NCBI GenBank assembly: GCA_035551995.1
Contig: DASZME010000013.1
Location: forward strand, 1-35,804
Reading direction: 5' to 3'
Length of the DNA: 35,804 nt
From: RYN-428 sp035551995
Lineage (GTDB): Bacteria; Planctomycetota; Phycisphaerae; Tepidisphaerales; Tepidisphaeraceae
Of this stretch, positions 18,301-25,975 are shown piece by piece. A model generated the notes under the pieces. That model had not been told where the DNA came from and did no database searches. It saw only the letters and a list, made by a program, of their open reading frames with translations. The first letter of the stretch is position 1. Each line of letters begins with the position of its first letter. Made by a program: the position numbers and the translations under genes.

Positions 18301-18519
18301 GCCGAATGCCGATTCGGACTGATCCAGCCGAAGATTTCCCTTGCGACGGCCGCTGTCGGGCCCGTGGCATTTAAGGCACGTTTCGGAAAAGAGCGGGCGG
18401 ATATCCCGATTGTAAGAGAGATGCCCGTCGTTGGCGGGAGCGGCCAGCGTCGTGGAAACAAACACCAGCCCCGCCAGCGCCGCGAAACGCCCGATCGAAT
18501 TTCGTATCTTGCAAATCAT
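15340..18519 (-). CDS. PSD1 protein: planctomycete cytochrome C, DUF1549, LamG, DUF1553
   Basis: About 1,059 residues. I start it at the ATG at 18519 because a signal peptide follows directly (FAALAGLVFVSTTLAAPA); the frame is open to 18684 but the extra residues carry none. Order of domains: planctomycete cytochrome C with heme motif C48-L-K-C51-H52; DUF1549 from about residue 150 (PIDAFILERLRKENLNPSP, then LIRRVSLDLTGLPPT); a second CARCHDHKYDPVTQRDFY site near 320; a concanavalin-A-like LamG insert at about 450-620 (LKLFVNGVEV, SIGRRGGAAAPFHGSVEDLR); and DUF1553 in the last third (RVEINRLWATVFGTGIV, then MVISSTYRQSS). Family members are thought to be exported oxidoreductases that act on polysaccharide-derived substrates. 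The LamG insert suggests a carbohydrate-binding function. The DUF1501 partner follows. Confidence 0.93.
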   Translation of the reverse strand: MICKIRNSIGRFAALAGLVFVSTTLAAPANDGHLSYNRDIRPLFSETCLKCHGPDSGRRKGNLRLDQSESAFGAATKSGAVPIIPGKPQESELIRRITSAKDDEVMPPPSEHKALKPAEIALLRRWIAEGAKYETHWAYQKIEAPAVPKISTEAGFDVRGPIDAFILERLRKENLNPSPQEDKARLIRRVSLDLTGLPPTVAEVDEFLADTSDGAYEKVVDRLLASPHFGERFATPWLDLARFSDTGGYHNDSYRTTWMWRDWVVKSFNDNKPFDRFTVEQIAGDLLPKATVENKIASGFMRNVMTSDEGGIIPDEYLNLYIVDRVGTLGTTWLGMTVACARCHDHKYDPVTQRDFYSLYAFFHNITELGKDGVRDRNPAPRMVVASPEQQVKLAAFDERIKDSESTTLAIAKALEAKQAEWEEALAAASDAGEPQGPWVKFALDADGAATSDGGQVIEAQRMGKAVAAGAAKHAGFHADGDGWLDYGQQFGFDKDKAFSVCAQVSVGPAGGSPFGKMDSSPNVRGWDIEFHGTRPSVHLIHKWPREAIHIQAEKELAPNTPTRIAFSYDGSGKAAGLKLFVNGVEVKTKTLMDHLSGTMKTDAPFSIGRRGGAAAPFHGSVEDLRIYERALSGVELATLGGAKTLAIVRIPAARRTAAQKQELSKFYRENVAADYASAQRKLDDLQKQKAAFEKDIPNTMVMEEMEKPRDTFIKIRGQYDHNGEQVFANTPRFLPPLPKSPADGKRYTRLDLANWLVSPDHPLVARVEINRLWATVFGTGIVKTVDDFGSQGEWPSHPELLDWLAADFMSDWNIKRAVRQMVISSTYRQSSRVGKELLERDSANRLLARGPRNRLDAEFIRDNALAVGGLLNPEIGGKPIFPVQPLGIWNVNEMGGGGWKQEHNAEQYRRALYIYHRRSTPYPSLLTFDAPSREVCTASRARSSTPLQSLVLMNDPVYVEAARSLAQRTLKEGSLDSSQRIALMWRFALARPIGAAEQAILERSLSQQLEKFRRDKAAAESLTKIGDLPRPQGVDVGELAAWTSVASVILNLNETISN

Positions 18520-18685
18520 GGTTTGATGTCTGCTATGGCCCCCGATCAGGGGGACGCGATCCGAGAATATTCCCCAATCGATTCCGCGCGCGATATGCCC
18601 GCGATCGAGATCCGCAAGGTTCGGTCCCGCGGCGCCCGGGATACGGCTCTGATGCTGATACTTGTTCAATCGGGTTTTGTTCAAT

Positions 18686-19747
18686 CTATCGAAGGGTAAA
18701 TCGATAGGGAACGATCAGATGGCAGACACAGGGGCGGCCGTCGTAGGTGCCCGGTTCGAAGTGAGCGGCACGGGCGGCGGTAACGGAAGCCGCCGCAAGC
18801 CGCGAATAACCCCCGTCGTCGACAATCGCGATACGCCCGACCGTTCCGTCGGGGAGAATTTCCAGATCGAGCTTCACCATCCCCTCTTCGCGGCGGCGCC
18901 TGGACTCGGCGGGATATTCCGGAATCGGAATTCCCCGGCCGTCCAGATCGAATCCATCCCGGCGCCCGCCGGGCGTTCCCCTCACGCGCGCGGCGCCCAT
19001 CGAATGCACGGCCGCCGCGGCGGAGGCGGAGGCGGAACTTGAGCTTGAGTGACCTGATTCAGCCGACAGATGTGCCGCGGCCACGGCCGACGCCGGAGCG
19101 ACGGCGGCGCTGGCCGTCTTGCGCTGCGGAAATATCGGCGCCGCCAACGGGTCTGACGTCGGGCCGATCATCGGCGGCGGTTCGGTCGCATCAAGATTGT
19201 CGGCGACCGGTTGATCGGTCGAGGCTTGGGAAAAAGCCTCCGCCGACGCCGGCGCGACGTTTTCATTCACGTCCGCCGGCCGATCGGTCGGCGCTGAAAC
19301 CGATGGCGATGGCTGGGCTTGACTGGGCGGCGCATCCGCCGACGCACCGCTTGGCGCGGCGTCGATCAGGCCCCCTTCCGAAGCGCCAAGACGTTGATCG
19401 GTTTGTCGAGCGGACACGAAAACGAATGCCCCGGCGAACGCAAAACACAGGGCGCCGACGCCAAGGTGGGACATGATCGAAACGGTGACGGCCAACGCGA
19501 ATCTCGACCGATCGACACTGCGCGGCCGCGGAGAGGCCGGCCTTGGATGAATGACCACGACGGCGCCGGTCTCGAAATCCGGATGGATTGTCAACTCAGG
19601 TTCATCGGCCGATTCTTCGTGAACAAGCTCCGTTTGATCGTCAATCGCCGGTGCAAATTGGGCGTCGACATCATCGATATCGTCCGCGCGAGGCGCCGCC
19701 GATTCATCGGTGAAGCGGTCGTCGAGGTTGAGCAGGTCGGAATTCAT
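18686..19747 (-). CDS. TonB-like energy transducer with an acidic cytoplasmic N-terminal region
   Basis: A 353-residue protein. One membrane helix lies at about residues 88-112 (LAVTVSIMSHLGVGALCFAF), followed by a long Ser, Ala and Pro-rich periplasmic spacer (about 115-265) and a C-terminal TonB-type domain (about 270-353): GIPIPEYPAESRRRREEGMV, then LEILPDGTVGRIAIVDDGGY and a final YRFTLR strand. TonB proteins couple the proton-motive force, via ExbB/ExbD, to outer-membrane receptors. Unlike classical TonB, which has a short cytosolic tail, this protein has about 85 residues before the helix, rich in Asp and Glu. No exbB, exbD or receptor gene lies in this window. It could also be a TonB-domain protein with another job. 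Confidence 0.82.
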   Translation of the reverse strand: MNSDLLNLDDRFTDESAAPRADDIDDVDAQFAPAIDDQTELVHEESADEPELTIHPDFETGAVVVIHPRPASPRPRSVDRSRFALAVTVSIMSHLGVGALCFAFAGAFVFVSARQTDQRLGASEGGLIDAAPSGASADAPPSQAQPSPSVSAPTDRPADVNENVAPASAEAFSQASTDQPVADNLDATEPPPMIGPTSDPLAAPIFPQRKTASAAVAPASAVAAAHLSAESGHSSSSSASASAAAAVHSMGAARVRGTPGGRRDGFDLDGRGIPIPEYPAESRRRREEGMVKLDLEILPDGTVGRIAIVDDGGYSRLAAASVTAARAAHFEPGTYDGRPCVCHLIVPYRFTLR

Positions 19748-20163
19748 CTGACCGAAACATTAAAACCGCGCTTCGAGCCCGACGCGAACTTCAAGCGGTT
19801 CGGCCGGGTGAAGGTGAATGCCGGCGACACCGCCGGGCGGTTCACCGCGCAGACGTGATGTATAGTAACACTGAATGTCGTACGTTTTTGTAGGGAGCGG
19901 ATTTATATGTCCATCTTCACGGTCAATTGATAGGGTTGCCCGATCTGCGCGTCACGTCTTCGCCGACCGCTTCGTGATCGCGGAACTTGCCGCGGGAAAG
20001 GGAATCACCGGCGTCGATCGTCAGCGTATCGGCGAGTGTGTAAAATTTACTCAATTCGACGAGGCTTCAGCCCAAACCCCTCAATGAATAAGGATTGGTG
20101 GAATACCCCGACGCCAAGGCGCCGAGATAAGAATGAGCGCCGAGGTTGCTGAGTTGCTTACGC
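19748..20163. other. Intergenic region between cbiO and the TonB-like gene
   Basis: This is 416 bases between minus-strand genes. On the minus strand two adjoining open stretches in one frame, separated by a TGA at 20067-20069, run from within cbiO's 3' end to a TGA near 19926. The second has GC-rich third codon positions but no good start codon. It may be a decayed gene end or chance. The TonB-like gene promoter should lie in 19748-19870. Confidence 0.4.
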
Positions 20164-20928
20164 CTACAAAAGCGCCTCGGGTGCGACGGGATCGCGCGCC
20201 AGCGACGCCGGACATTCCAAGCCGTGGGCGCGCATGAGATCAGCGTCGGCGAGCAGGTCGCGCGTCGGGCCTTGGGCGATGACCCGGCCGCCGTCAAAAA
20301 CGATGGCGCGGGAGCAAAGCTGCAAAATCATTTCCAGATCGTGCGACGCGATAATTCGCGTGATGGTCAGGCCGGCCAGGAGTTCGATCAACTGGCGGCG
20401 TCCGCGCGGGTCGAGGTTGCTTGTCGGCTCGTCGAGGAGCAGGATGTCTGGTTCGCACGCTAAAACACCGGCCAGGCAAACGCGCCGCTTTTCGCCGCCG
20501 CTGAGATGGTGCGGGGCGCGCGACTCGAAGCCGTCGAGGCCGACGCGAGCCAGCGATTCGCGAACCAGGTTCTCCAGGCGATCGACAGGCAATCCAAATT
20601 GGCGGGGACCGAAGGCGATGTCCTCGAATACGGTCGGGCAAAAAAGCTGATCGTCGGGTTCCTGAAAAACCAGCCCTACTTTTTTGCGGATCAGATCGAG
20701 GTTTTTCTTGCAGATCATTTCGCCGTCGATCATCACCTGGCCCTTGGCGTTGGCGTTGTCGGGAAGCAAGCCGTTGAGGTGGGCAAGGACGGTGGATTTG
20801 CCCGCGCCGTTGGGGCCTACCAGTCCGACGCATTCGCCGGCCTGCACGGTAAAACTGACGCGGCGCAGGGCGGCGGGACCGTTGGGATAATGGTAATGAA
20901 GTTCGTTGACGTTGACGGCCGGCGTCAT
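20164..20928 (-). CDS. cbiO: Cobalt/nickel ECF transporter ATPase CbiO
   Basis: A 254-residue ABC ATPase that powers the ECF transporter on the cytoplasmic face. The Walker A motif GPNGAGKST, signature LSGGEKRRVCLAG and Walker B DILLLDEPTSNLDPRG are complete, as are the Q-loop (VFQEPDDQLF) and the switch histidine in IIASHDLEM. VFQEPDDQLF is typical of CbiO/EcfA-type ATPases. I choose the ATG at 20928, which overlaps the cbiQ stop as ATGA; the frame is open a few codons further up, inside cbiQ. Overlap means translational coupling with cbiQ. The last 30 residues are a short C-terminal extension. Confidence 0.94.
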   Translation of the reverse strand: MTPAVNVNELHYHYPNGPAALRRVSFTVQAGECVGLVGPNGAGKSTVLAHLNGLLPDNANAKGQVMIDGEMICKKNLDLIRKKVGLVFQEPDDQLFCPTVFEDIAFGPRQFGLPVDRLENLVRESLARVGLDGFESRAPHHLSGGEKRRVCLAGVLACEPDILLLDEPTSNLDPRGRRQLIELLAGLTITRIIASHDLEMILQLCSRAIVFDGGRVIAQGPTRDLLADADLMRAHGLECPASLARDPVAPEALL

Positions 20929-21533
20929 TTCCACCCCCGCGCGCACATCGCCGCATAGACGCGATCGGCCCGGCCGGCGGCGCGGATGAAGAGTTGGGCG
21001 ATGACGGTCGTCATCGATCGCCAGGCATGGCGGTTTGTGGTGGTAAACGTTCGGCTGGCGCGGGCATTGCGCATGCGCGCCGACTCTTCCTTCAGAACGA
21101 ACAGATAGCGATACATGAGCGCCAGCGTCGTAATCATCAGCGCGGGCATTCGCGCACGCCGAAGAACATGAAGCAGTTCGGAAAAAGGTGTGGTGTTGGC
21201 GAGGATGACGAGGGTGAATAGGCAGAGCGTGCTGCGCGTCGCGATCTGGGCGAACCGGGGGACGCCGTGCGGCTGAAACAGCGCCAACGAGGCGGCGCCC
21301 AGCACGAACGGTTCGAGCATGATCAGCCGTTTGAGGAGAAACATCGCCGGGATCTGGCTTGCCGTGGCCAGTATCAGCAGGCCGATTCCCGCCGCGGCGT
21401 ATCCGATCCAGGAGGGAGGAGACACGACCAGCGTTACAATAACCGCGATCGACAAAATAGTTTTCGTCGCGGCGCCGACGCGATGGATCGGACTATCCAG
21501 ATGGCTGTAGGTGTCGAGGAAGTGGGTGTGCAT
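20925..21533 (-). CDS. cbiQ: Cobalt/nickel ECF transporter T component CbiQ
   Basis: A 202-residue membrane protein, the transmembrane coupling (T) subunit joining CbiM to the CbiO ATPase. It opens with HFLDTYSHLDSPIHRVGAATK, described here as the usual CbiQ N-terminal region (in two parts: HFLDTYSHLD and SPIHRVGAATK). About five hydrophobic segments follow. The C-terminal coupling helices contain ARMRNARASR and the conserved RVYAAMCARGW (a variant of the A-R-G motif that contacts the ATPase). The gene starts six bases after the cbiM stop and overlaps cbiO, so the three form one operon. Confidence 0.92.
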   Translation of the reverse strand: MHTHFLDTYSHLDSPIHRVGAATKTILSIAVIVTLVVSPPSWIGYAAAGIGLLILATASQIPAMFLLKRLIMLEPFVLGAASLALFQPHGVPRFAQIATRSTLCLFTLVILANTTPFSELLHVLRRARMPALMITTLALMYRYLFVLKEESARMRNARASRTFTTTNRHAWRSMTTVIAQLFIRAAGRADRVYAAMCARGWK

Positions 21534-21539
21534 TGGATG

Positions 21540-22544
21540 TCACGCATCGGCCGAGTCGCGCCCCGTCGGCCCGGCGCCGTTTACGGAGGCCGCCAGATCG
21601 ACGTTCAAATCCGTCTGTCGCGATCTTAACACGCGGGCCAGCGTCCACCCAACGCCAAAGACCATCAACGTGCCCGCGGCCCCGGCCAGCGCGGTGCCGA
21701 TCGCGGCGGACGATATGCCCGGCAGGCGGTAATCCGGGAGCGGCGACGCGATTACGCGAGCCGCGGCTTCGTGATCGCGAAAGCCCAGCGATTGAGCGAC
21801 ATGATCCAATCCATCCGGCGCCGACGACGCGAAGGGGGAAACAAACACCGCCAGCCCGATCGCGATCACCAGCCCAAAACCGATCAGTTCAAACCCGCGC
21901 CGCTCCATCGGCGACGGCGCGGACGGGTCGATGAGATCAGGTCGAACTTGCTCAATGGCGTGAATGACCAGAACGGTAATGACCGCTTCGCCGACGCCGA
22001 TGAACGCGTGAACGCCGGCCATCGCGGTGACGGCCACGGGCCAGGGAACGGTGTGCGACAGCGCCAATTGTCCGGCGCAGACGACGGCGGCCAGCACCGT
22101 CGAAAGCCAACTGGCGATCGCGACGGCGACCAGTCGTCCGCGCGATCCGGGCAAGAGGCGATAGACCGATCTGAAAATCAGATATCCGCCGACGGAACTG
22201 ACGAGGGCCATGTTGAAAATATTGGCCCCCAGCGCAAGAACGCCGCCGTCGGCAAAGACGAAGCATTGGACGATGAGCACGCAGGAGATGACCAGCGCCG
22301 CGGCGCTGGGACCAAGCAGGACCGCGCAAAGCACCCCGCCGATGAGATGGCCCGACGTTCCGCCGCCGATCGGGAAGTTGAGCATCTGGGCGGCGAACAC
22401 GAACGCGGCGGCCAATCCCATGAGCGGCACGCGTTTAGGCGGAAGATTTCGCGTCCGACGCAGCGCGACGGCCAAGCCCGCCAATGACAACGCGCCGGCG
22501 GCGGCGGCCGTTCGCCCATTCAGAAACCCGTCCGGAATGTGCAT
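21540..22544 (-). CDS. cbiM: Cobalt/nickel ECF transporter substrate component CbiM, fused to a CbiN-like PDGLE domain
   Basis: A 334-residue membrane protein, the S component that binds the metal. The N terminus MHIPDGFLNG is the invariant CbiM/NikM start: the N-terminal amino group and His2 form part of the metal site, which fixes this start codon. Other family motifs are NFPIGGGTSGHLIGG near residue 57 and FVFADGGVLALGANIFNMA near 95, and GVHAFIGVGEAVIT near 180. After residue 220 comes a further domain with two membrane segments and APDGLDHVA near 243, the signature of the CbiN/NikN (PDGLE) component, so M and N functions are fused. I cannot tell Co2+ from Ni2+. No cobalamin biosynthesis, urease or hydrogenase gene is in the window. 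Confidence 0.92.
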   Translation of the reverse strand: MHIPDGFLNGRTAAAAGALSLAGLAVALRRTRNLPPKRVPLMGLAAAFVFAAQMLNFPIGGGTSGHLIGGVLCAVLLGPSAAALVISCVLIVQCFVFADGGVLALGANIFNMALVSSVGGYLIFRSVYRLLPGSRGRLVAVAIASWLSTVLAAVVCAGQLALSHTVPWPVAVTAMAGVHAFIGVGEAVITVLVIHAIEQVRPDLIDPSAPSPMERRGFELIGFGLVIAIGLAVFVSPFASSAPDGLDHVAQSLGFRDHEAAARVIASPLPDYRLPGISSAAIGTALAGAAGTLMVFGVGWTLARVLRSRQTDLNVDLAASVNGAGPTGRDSADA

Positions 22545-22597
22545 TGGATTATTTTAATCCACTATTCACGTTTTGGGAGCGGCAAAATTGTCGAAAG

Positions 22598-22631
22598 GAT
22601 CGCGAAATTCGATCAATCGCATTTCGCGATC
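22598..22631. promoter_or_regulatory. Perfect 11-bp inverted repeat upstream of cbiM, candidate operator
   Basis: GATCGCGAAAT (22598-22608) and ATTTCGCGATC (22621-22631) are perfect complements separated by 12 bases. The element lies 54 bases upstream of the cbiM start, where a metal-responsive repressor might bind, but it does not match the NikR box (GTATGA-N16-TCATAC). It also lies just past the stop of the beta-helix gene, so a terminator role is possible, although no T-run follows. Confidence 0.4.
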
Positions 22632-22670
22632 GCGAACGGGGTTTGTTCCTCGAAATCGTTGCTCCTTGTT

Positions 22671-24863
22671 CTACTGCAATCCCGCCGCTTTTTTTATCCC
22701 GTCTCCCTCGTATCGCGGGCCGTCGGGTCCATCGAATGTATTGTTGCGTAACACAACCCCCTCCGCCGCCCCATCGACTTTGATAACGCTTGCCGGATGC
22801 TTGACGGTGCACCCTTCGATGATGGCGTCGCGCACGTTTCCGCTGAGGGTGATGCCGCCACCGTTGTCGGCGGTCAGGGTCTGTCGGCGATGAATGGCCC
22901 AGCGCGTTACGGGCCCGGAATAGATTTGCGACTTATGGCCCCCGCCGCTCGATCCAACCTGCGTCTGACCCTCGGCGACCACGTTATCGAAATATTGCAC
23001 ATGCCACGAGGGCTGGGCGAATGTCTCGCCGTGCAGCCCATAGTTCATCAAATCGGCACAACGCGCGAGATGATTGCCGGCGCAGATCACGTCGATGGAC
23101 ATTCCGTAACCGGCGTTCACCCAGTTGCCGTCTTCGAATTGGTTGTCGACGATCAGGGTTCGGCCGTTGAACGACGCGACGGTGGCGACGGACGTGGAAT
23201 CAGGCGCCACGTCGAACGGCCGATCGATCCGCCATTCGCGGCCATGGTTGGCCGTTACGTCGCGCCACTGGCCGGCGCCGTGACCGTCGATGATGAACAG
23301 GGCCGATTGTTTCCAGACGCCATGCTTCTCCGGCGCCCATTTCGGATACGCCGGGTCGGCGCCGAGGGTAATCCGCGTGCCCGCCGCGGTAATCGGGCCG
23401 AGATAAGCGCCCGTCGCGGCATCGAACGTGAACGAATAATCCGACTGTTGGGCGTAAAGAGCTTCCTGGCGATTGTGCCCGTAATAGATGTTGCGGCCCG
23501 AGCCGGAGATATTCTGATACGCGGTCGGGTCCATGCTGACGAATCGATTGTCCTCCACGATAATGCACTTCGACCCGCCCATCGGCGTGTTGCTCTTGTT
23601 CGACAAAATTCGGTTGTGCGCGATCACCCCAAACTCTCCCGGCACAAGACCGTCTCCCTTGGCCAGGATGTCGCAATCCGTCACCTGAAAGTTTCGCCCG
23701 AGGCGCGCGACCGTCCCGTTTCCGCGGCCCTGCACCAGCCAATAGTGATCGATGCGAATCCGCACATGGCTCAGGCGCAATCGCTTCTCCGATACGACGC
23801 CTTGTTCGTAATCAACCGGGAAAAAGAGGCTCATGTTCTCGACGCCAAAATCGGCGCCGGAGATGAGCGTGTGCGGCGGCTTTGGCTCGTCGATCCGCGC
23901 CCGCCCCTGCGGTCCCCCGCCGTCGAGATTGAAGTGGCCCGCGCCCCACCACAAGGTCACGACGCCCTCTCCTTCGCCCTTGAGCGTCGTGTGATCGGGG
24001 ATCTCGAGGGGACCCTTGACGGTATATCGTCCGGCGGGGAAATAGACGACGCCGCCCCCCTTTTCCTTTGCCTTTTTCAACGCGGCTAAAATGCCGTCGG
24101 TGCGATCGATCGGCTGATTGTACTTAATCAGCGACTTGCGCATCTCTTTAGCCGCGTCCGGACCATACGTTTCCAGCACGCTAAAGATCGAACCGGCTTG
24201 TGGAGCGTCGACAACTCGCAGCGTGCCCGCGTCGCGCCATGCGGCGGCGCCGCCCGCGCCGTTATGAACTTTGACCGTATAGGCGCCGATCACCAAATTG
24301 GCCGGCAACGCCAACCGCAGCGAATAATCATCGCCGACCGGAGCGGGCAGGGCGATTGGCTGGCCTTGCTCCGGTTGCAATAGAACCGAAGGATGGCCGG
24401 AGCCGCCGAGAGATTTGCCGAGGATGCGCAGCCATCCGCCGGGGGTGGCGGATTCGCCTTCATCGCCCTGGATCCACCATGGATCGGGGGCGTTTAAGAA
24501 CGCGACGGGGGCGGCGGAATTGTCCGCCGTGATCCGGCAGGCGAAGACGCCCATTTGCCAGGCCGCGGGGACAACAAACTTCAGCGTGTCGCCGGACCCT
24601 TGCAGCACGGGCACGCGCGTCCACGCCTTGATCCGCGGCGGCGCGGCGGGCGCCGTCGGATCGGAATCGTCCAGCCGAGCCAACTCCACGACCGCCGCGG
24701 CGCCGCCAAGATCACTTCCGTGCACCATGACCGTTTCGTCGGGACCAACGGGGCCGGATATCCAAAAGAGTTGCGGGGCGGCGGATGCCGACGCCGTCAT
24801 TGCGCATGCAATGGTTACGATCATCAACCATGGCGTGCCGCCCGCTGTCATCCGTGTCCGCAT
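22671..24863 (-). CDS. Secreted parallel beta-helix protein, pectate-lyase / GH28-like
   Basis: A 730-residue exported protein with a signal peptide (MIVTIACAMTASASA, cleavage near residue 28). Residues about 30-220 form two immunoglobulin-like or IPT-type beta domains (LFWISGPVGPDETVMVHGSD; then WWIQGDEGESATPGGWLRILG, quoted in part). The rest is a right-handed parallel beta-helix of the pectate-lyase superfamily, opening with GGGVVYFPAGRYTVKGPLEI and LKGEGEGVVTLWW; repeated turns such as NRILSNKS and GNVRDAIIEGCTVKHP mark the coils. Such proteins cleave or bind acidic polysaccharides. I cannot see a specific catalytic set, so lyase versus hydrolase is open. Two SGNH hydrolase genes lie just upstream on the same strand. 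Confidence 0.82.
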   Translation of the reverse strand: MRTRMTAGGTPWLMIVTIACAMTASASAAPQLFWISGPVGPDETVMVHGSDLGGAAAVVELARLDDSDPTAPAAPPRIKAWTRVPVLQGSGDTLKFVVPAAWQMGVFACRITADNSAAPVAFLNAPDPWWIQGDEGESATPGGWLRILGKSLGGSGHPSVLLQPEQGQPIALPAPVGDDYSLRLALPANLVIGAYTVKVHNGAGGAAAWRDAGTLRVVDAPQAGSIFSVLETYGPDAAKEMRKSLIKYNQPIDRTDGILAALKKAKEKGGGVVYFPAGRYTVKGPLEIPDHTTLKGEGEGVVTLWWGAGHFNLDGGGPQGRARIDEPKPPHTLISGADFGVENMSLFFPVDYEQGVVSEKRLRLSHVRIRIDHYWLVQGRGNGTVARLGRNFQVTDCDILAKGDGLVPGEFGVIAHNRILSNKSNTPMGGSKCIIVEDNRFVSMDPTAYQNISGSGRNIYYGHNRQEALYAQQSDYSFTFDAATGAYLGPITAAGTRITLGADPAYPKWAPEKHGVWKQSALFIIDGHGAGQWRDVTANHGREWRIDRPFDVAPDSTSVATVASFNGRTLIVDNQFEDGNWVNAGYGMSIDVICAGNHLARCADLMNYGLHGETFAQPSWHVQYFDNVVAEGQTQVGSSGGGHKSQIYSGPVTRWAIHRRQTLTADNGGGITLSGNVRDAIIEGCTVKHPASVIKVDGAAEGVVLRNNTFDGPDGPRYEGDGIKKAAGLQ

Positions 24864-24944
24864 GAGTTTCTCTCTTGTGTAAATCGAGCGTTAATTCCCG
24901 CGATCCGCTGGCGCCGCTCGATCGTTGGGAGCGTGGACCTCCGA

Positions 24945-24971
24945 CTCCCTCTCCCTTGAAAGGAGAGGGAG
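24945..24971. repeat. Hairpin of the CTCCCTCTCC/GGAGAGGGAG type
   Basis: The arms CTCCCTCTCC (24945-24954) and GGAGAGGGAG (24962-24971) are perfect complements with a 7-base loop. It lies between the upstream SGNH hydrolase stop at 25031 and the beta-helix gene start at 24863. There is no T-run, so I cannot call it a terminator with confidence. A comparable CCCCTC/GAGGGG structure lies at about 15290-15317 in the PSD1-DUF1501 gap. Confidence 0.6.
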
Positions 24972-25030
24972 CGGCGGCAGTTATTCCGGCGCGAATATCA
25001 CGGCCCGTCGGCCGCGAATGCGCGTTTTTC

Positions 25031-25897
25031 TTAATGCTCGGACTTCAGCAGCTCGTCCACGCTCTTTTTCACCTCGGCGTTAACCAGATTCTGCACCGAT
25101 TCATGACGGCTTTCGGCAAGTTTCTGGAGGCTTTCCAATTGCCGCAGCGACACGGAAATTTTTCCGAGTTCCACCGCATTGGGAAGATCGAGCCATGCTT
25201 CTTTGGCCGTGTGAAGCTGAGCTTCGTCAAGCCCGAAACCTTTGAGCACGCCGGTCGCCATCATCACGTTGCCCAGGGCGTTCATGTGAACGCCGTCGAC
25301 GGTGAGATAGTTCCCCTGATGCTTGGGCGCGGCCTTGATCGCGGCCTGCATCTCTTCGTTCAAGTCGGCCACGGGCAGCTTCTTTTCCTTGGCCAGCTCG
25401 CGGAGAAAATCGTTGTAGCCGCCGAGTTTGGTGTTGTTGTCGTTCGGCTCCTCGTGAATCATGGTGGAGGTGAGAACCAGCACCTTGATATGGGCGGCTT
25501 CGCACTTGTCGACGATTTCGGTGATGTTTTTCTTGTACTGGTCGAGCGGCACGCCGTTGGCGCCATGCCAGACGTCGTTGACGCCGCAGGACAGGGTCAT
25601 CCAGTCGGGCTTTTTATCGATCACGTCGCGCTGAACGCGGGCGAGCATGTCGTTGGATTTGTGGCCGCTGATTCCGGCGGGAATGGCCGTGGCGTTTACG
25701 CCGTTGGCTTTGAGGCCGCTGATGACCAGGTGAACGTAACCGCTCGGAGAAGCGGCGCCGGCGGCGGTGATCGAGTCTCCAAGAAACGCGATTTTCTCGC
25801 CGCTCTTGACCACGATCTCAGCGCGCGTGAACGCGGGGACGATCAATAGAGCGAGGCATCCAAAAAGAACGGCGCGGAAACGATTTGCATTTATCAT
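25031..25897 (-). CDS. Secreted SGNH/GDSL-type hydrolase
   Basis: A 288-residue exported esterase-type enzyme. The signal peptide covers about residues 1-26 (VLFGCLALLIVPAFTRA). SGNH blocks: block I IAFLGDSITAAG with the nucleophile Ser; block II around GISGHKSNDM (Gly); block III LSCGVNDVWHG (Asn of GxND); block V DGVHMNALGN (Asp and His, catalytic pair). The family includes acetyl-xylan or rhamnogalacturonan acetylesterases and other carbohydrate esterases. Together with the beta-helix protein downstream and a second SGNH enzyme upstream, removal of ester groups from polysaccharides is a plausible role, not proven. Confidence 0.9.
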   Translation of the reverse strand: MINANRFRAVLFGCLALLIVPAFTRAEIVVKSGEKIAFLGDSITAAGAASPSGYVHLVISGLKANGVNATAIPAGISGHKSNDMLARVQRDVIDKKPDWMTLSCGVNDVWHGANGVPLDQYKKNITEIVDKCEAAHIKVLVLTSTMIHEEPNDNNTKLGGYNDFLRELAKEKKLPVADLNEEMQAAIKAAPKHQGNYLTVDGVHMNALGNVMMATGVLKGFGLDEAQLHTAKEAWLDLPNAVELGKISVSLRQLESLQKLAESRHESVQNLVNAEVKKSVDELLKSEH

Positions 25898-25975
25898 GGG
25901 TTTAGTCTTTGTACGAGGCCTTTATCTCATCACACGCACACAATCAAAAAACAGCGTGCGAAGCACTCAAAATTC

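Noticed and set aside
19875..20087. Plus-strand open frame of 70 codons in the cbiO-TonB gap
   Set aside because: There is no ribosome binding site or domain; the opposite strand has a better coding bias in this stretch.
22545..22670. Possible cobalamin riboswitch before cbiM
   Set aside because: I see no B12-box sequence or matching fold, only the short inverted repeat at 22598-22631.
22797..24089. Plus-strand open frame of 430 codons across the beta-helix gene
   Set aside because: It is an antisense shadow; the minus-strand frame has a signal peptide and family motifs.
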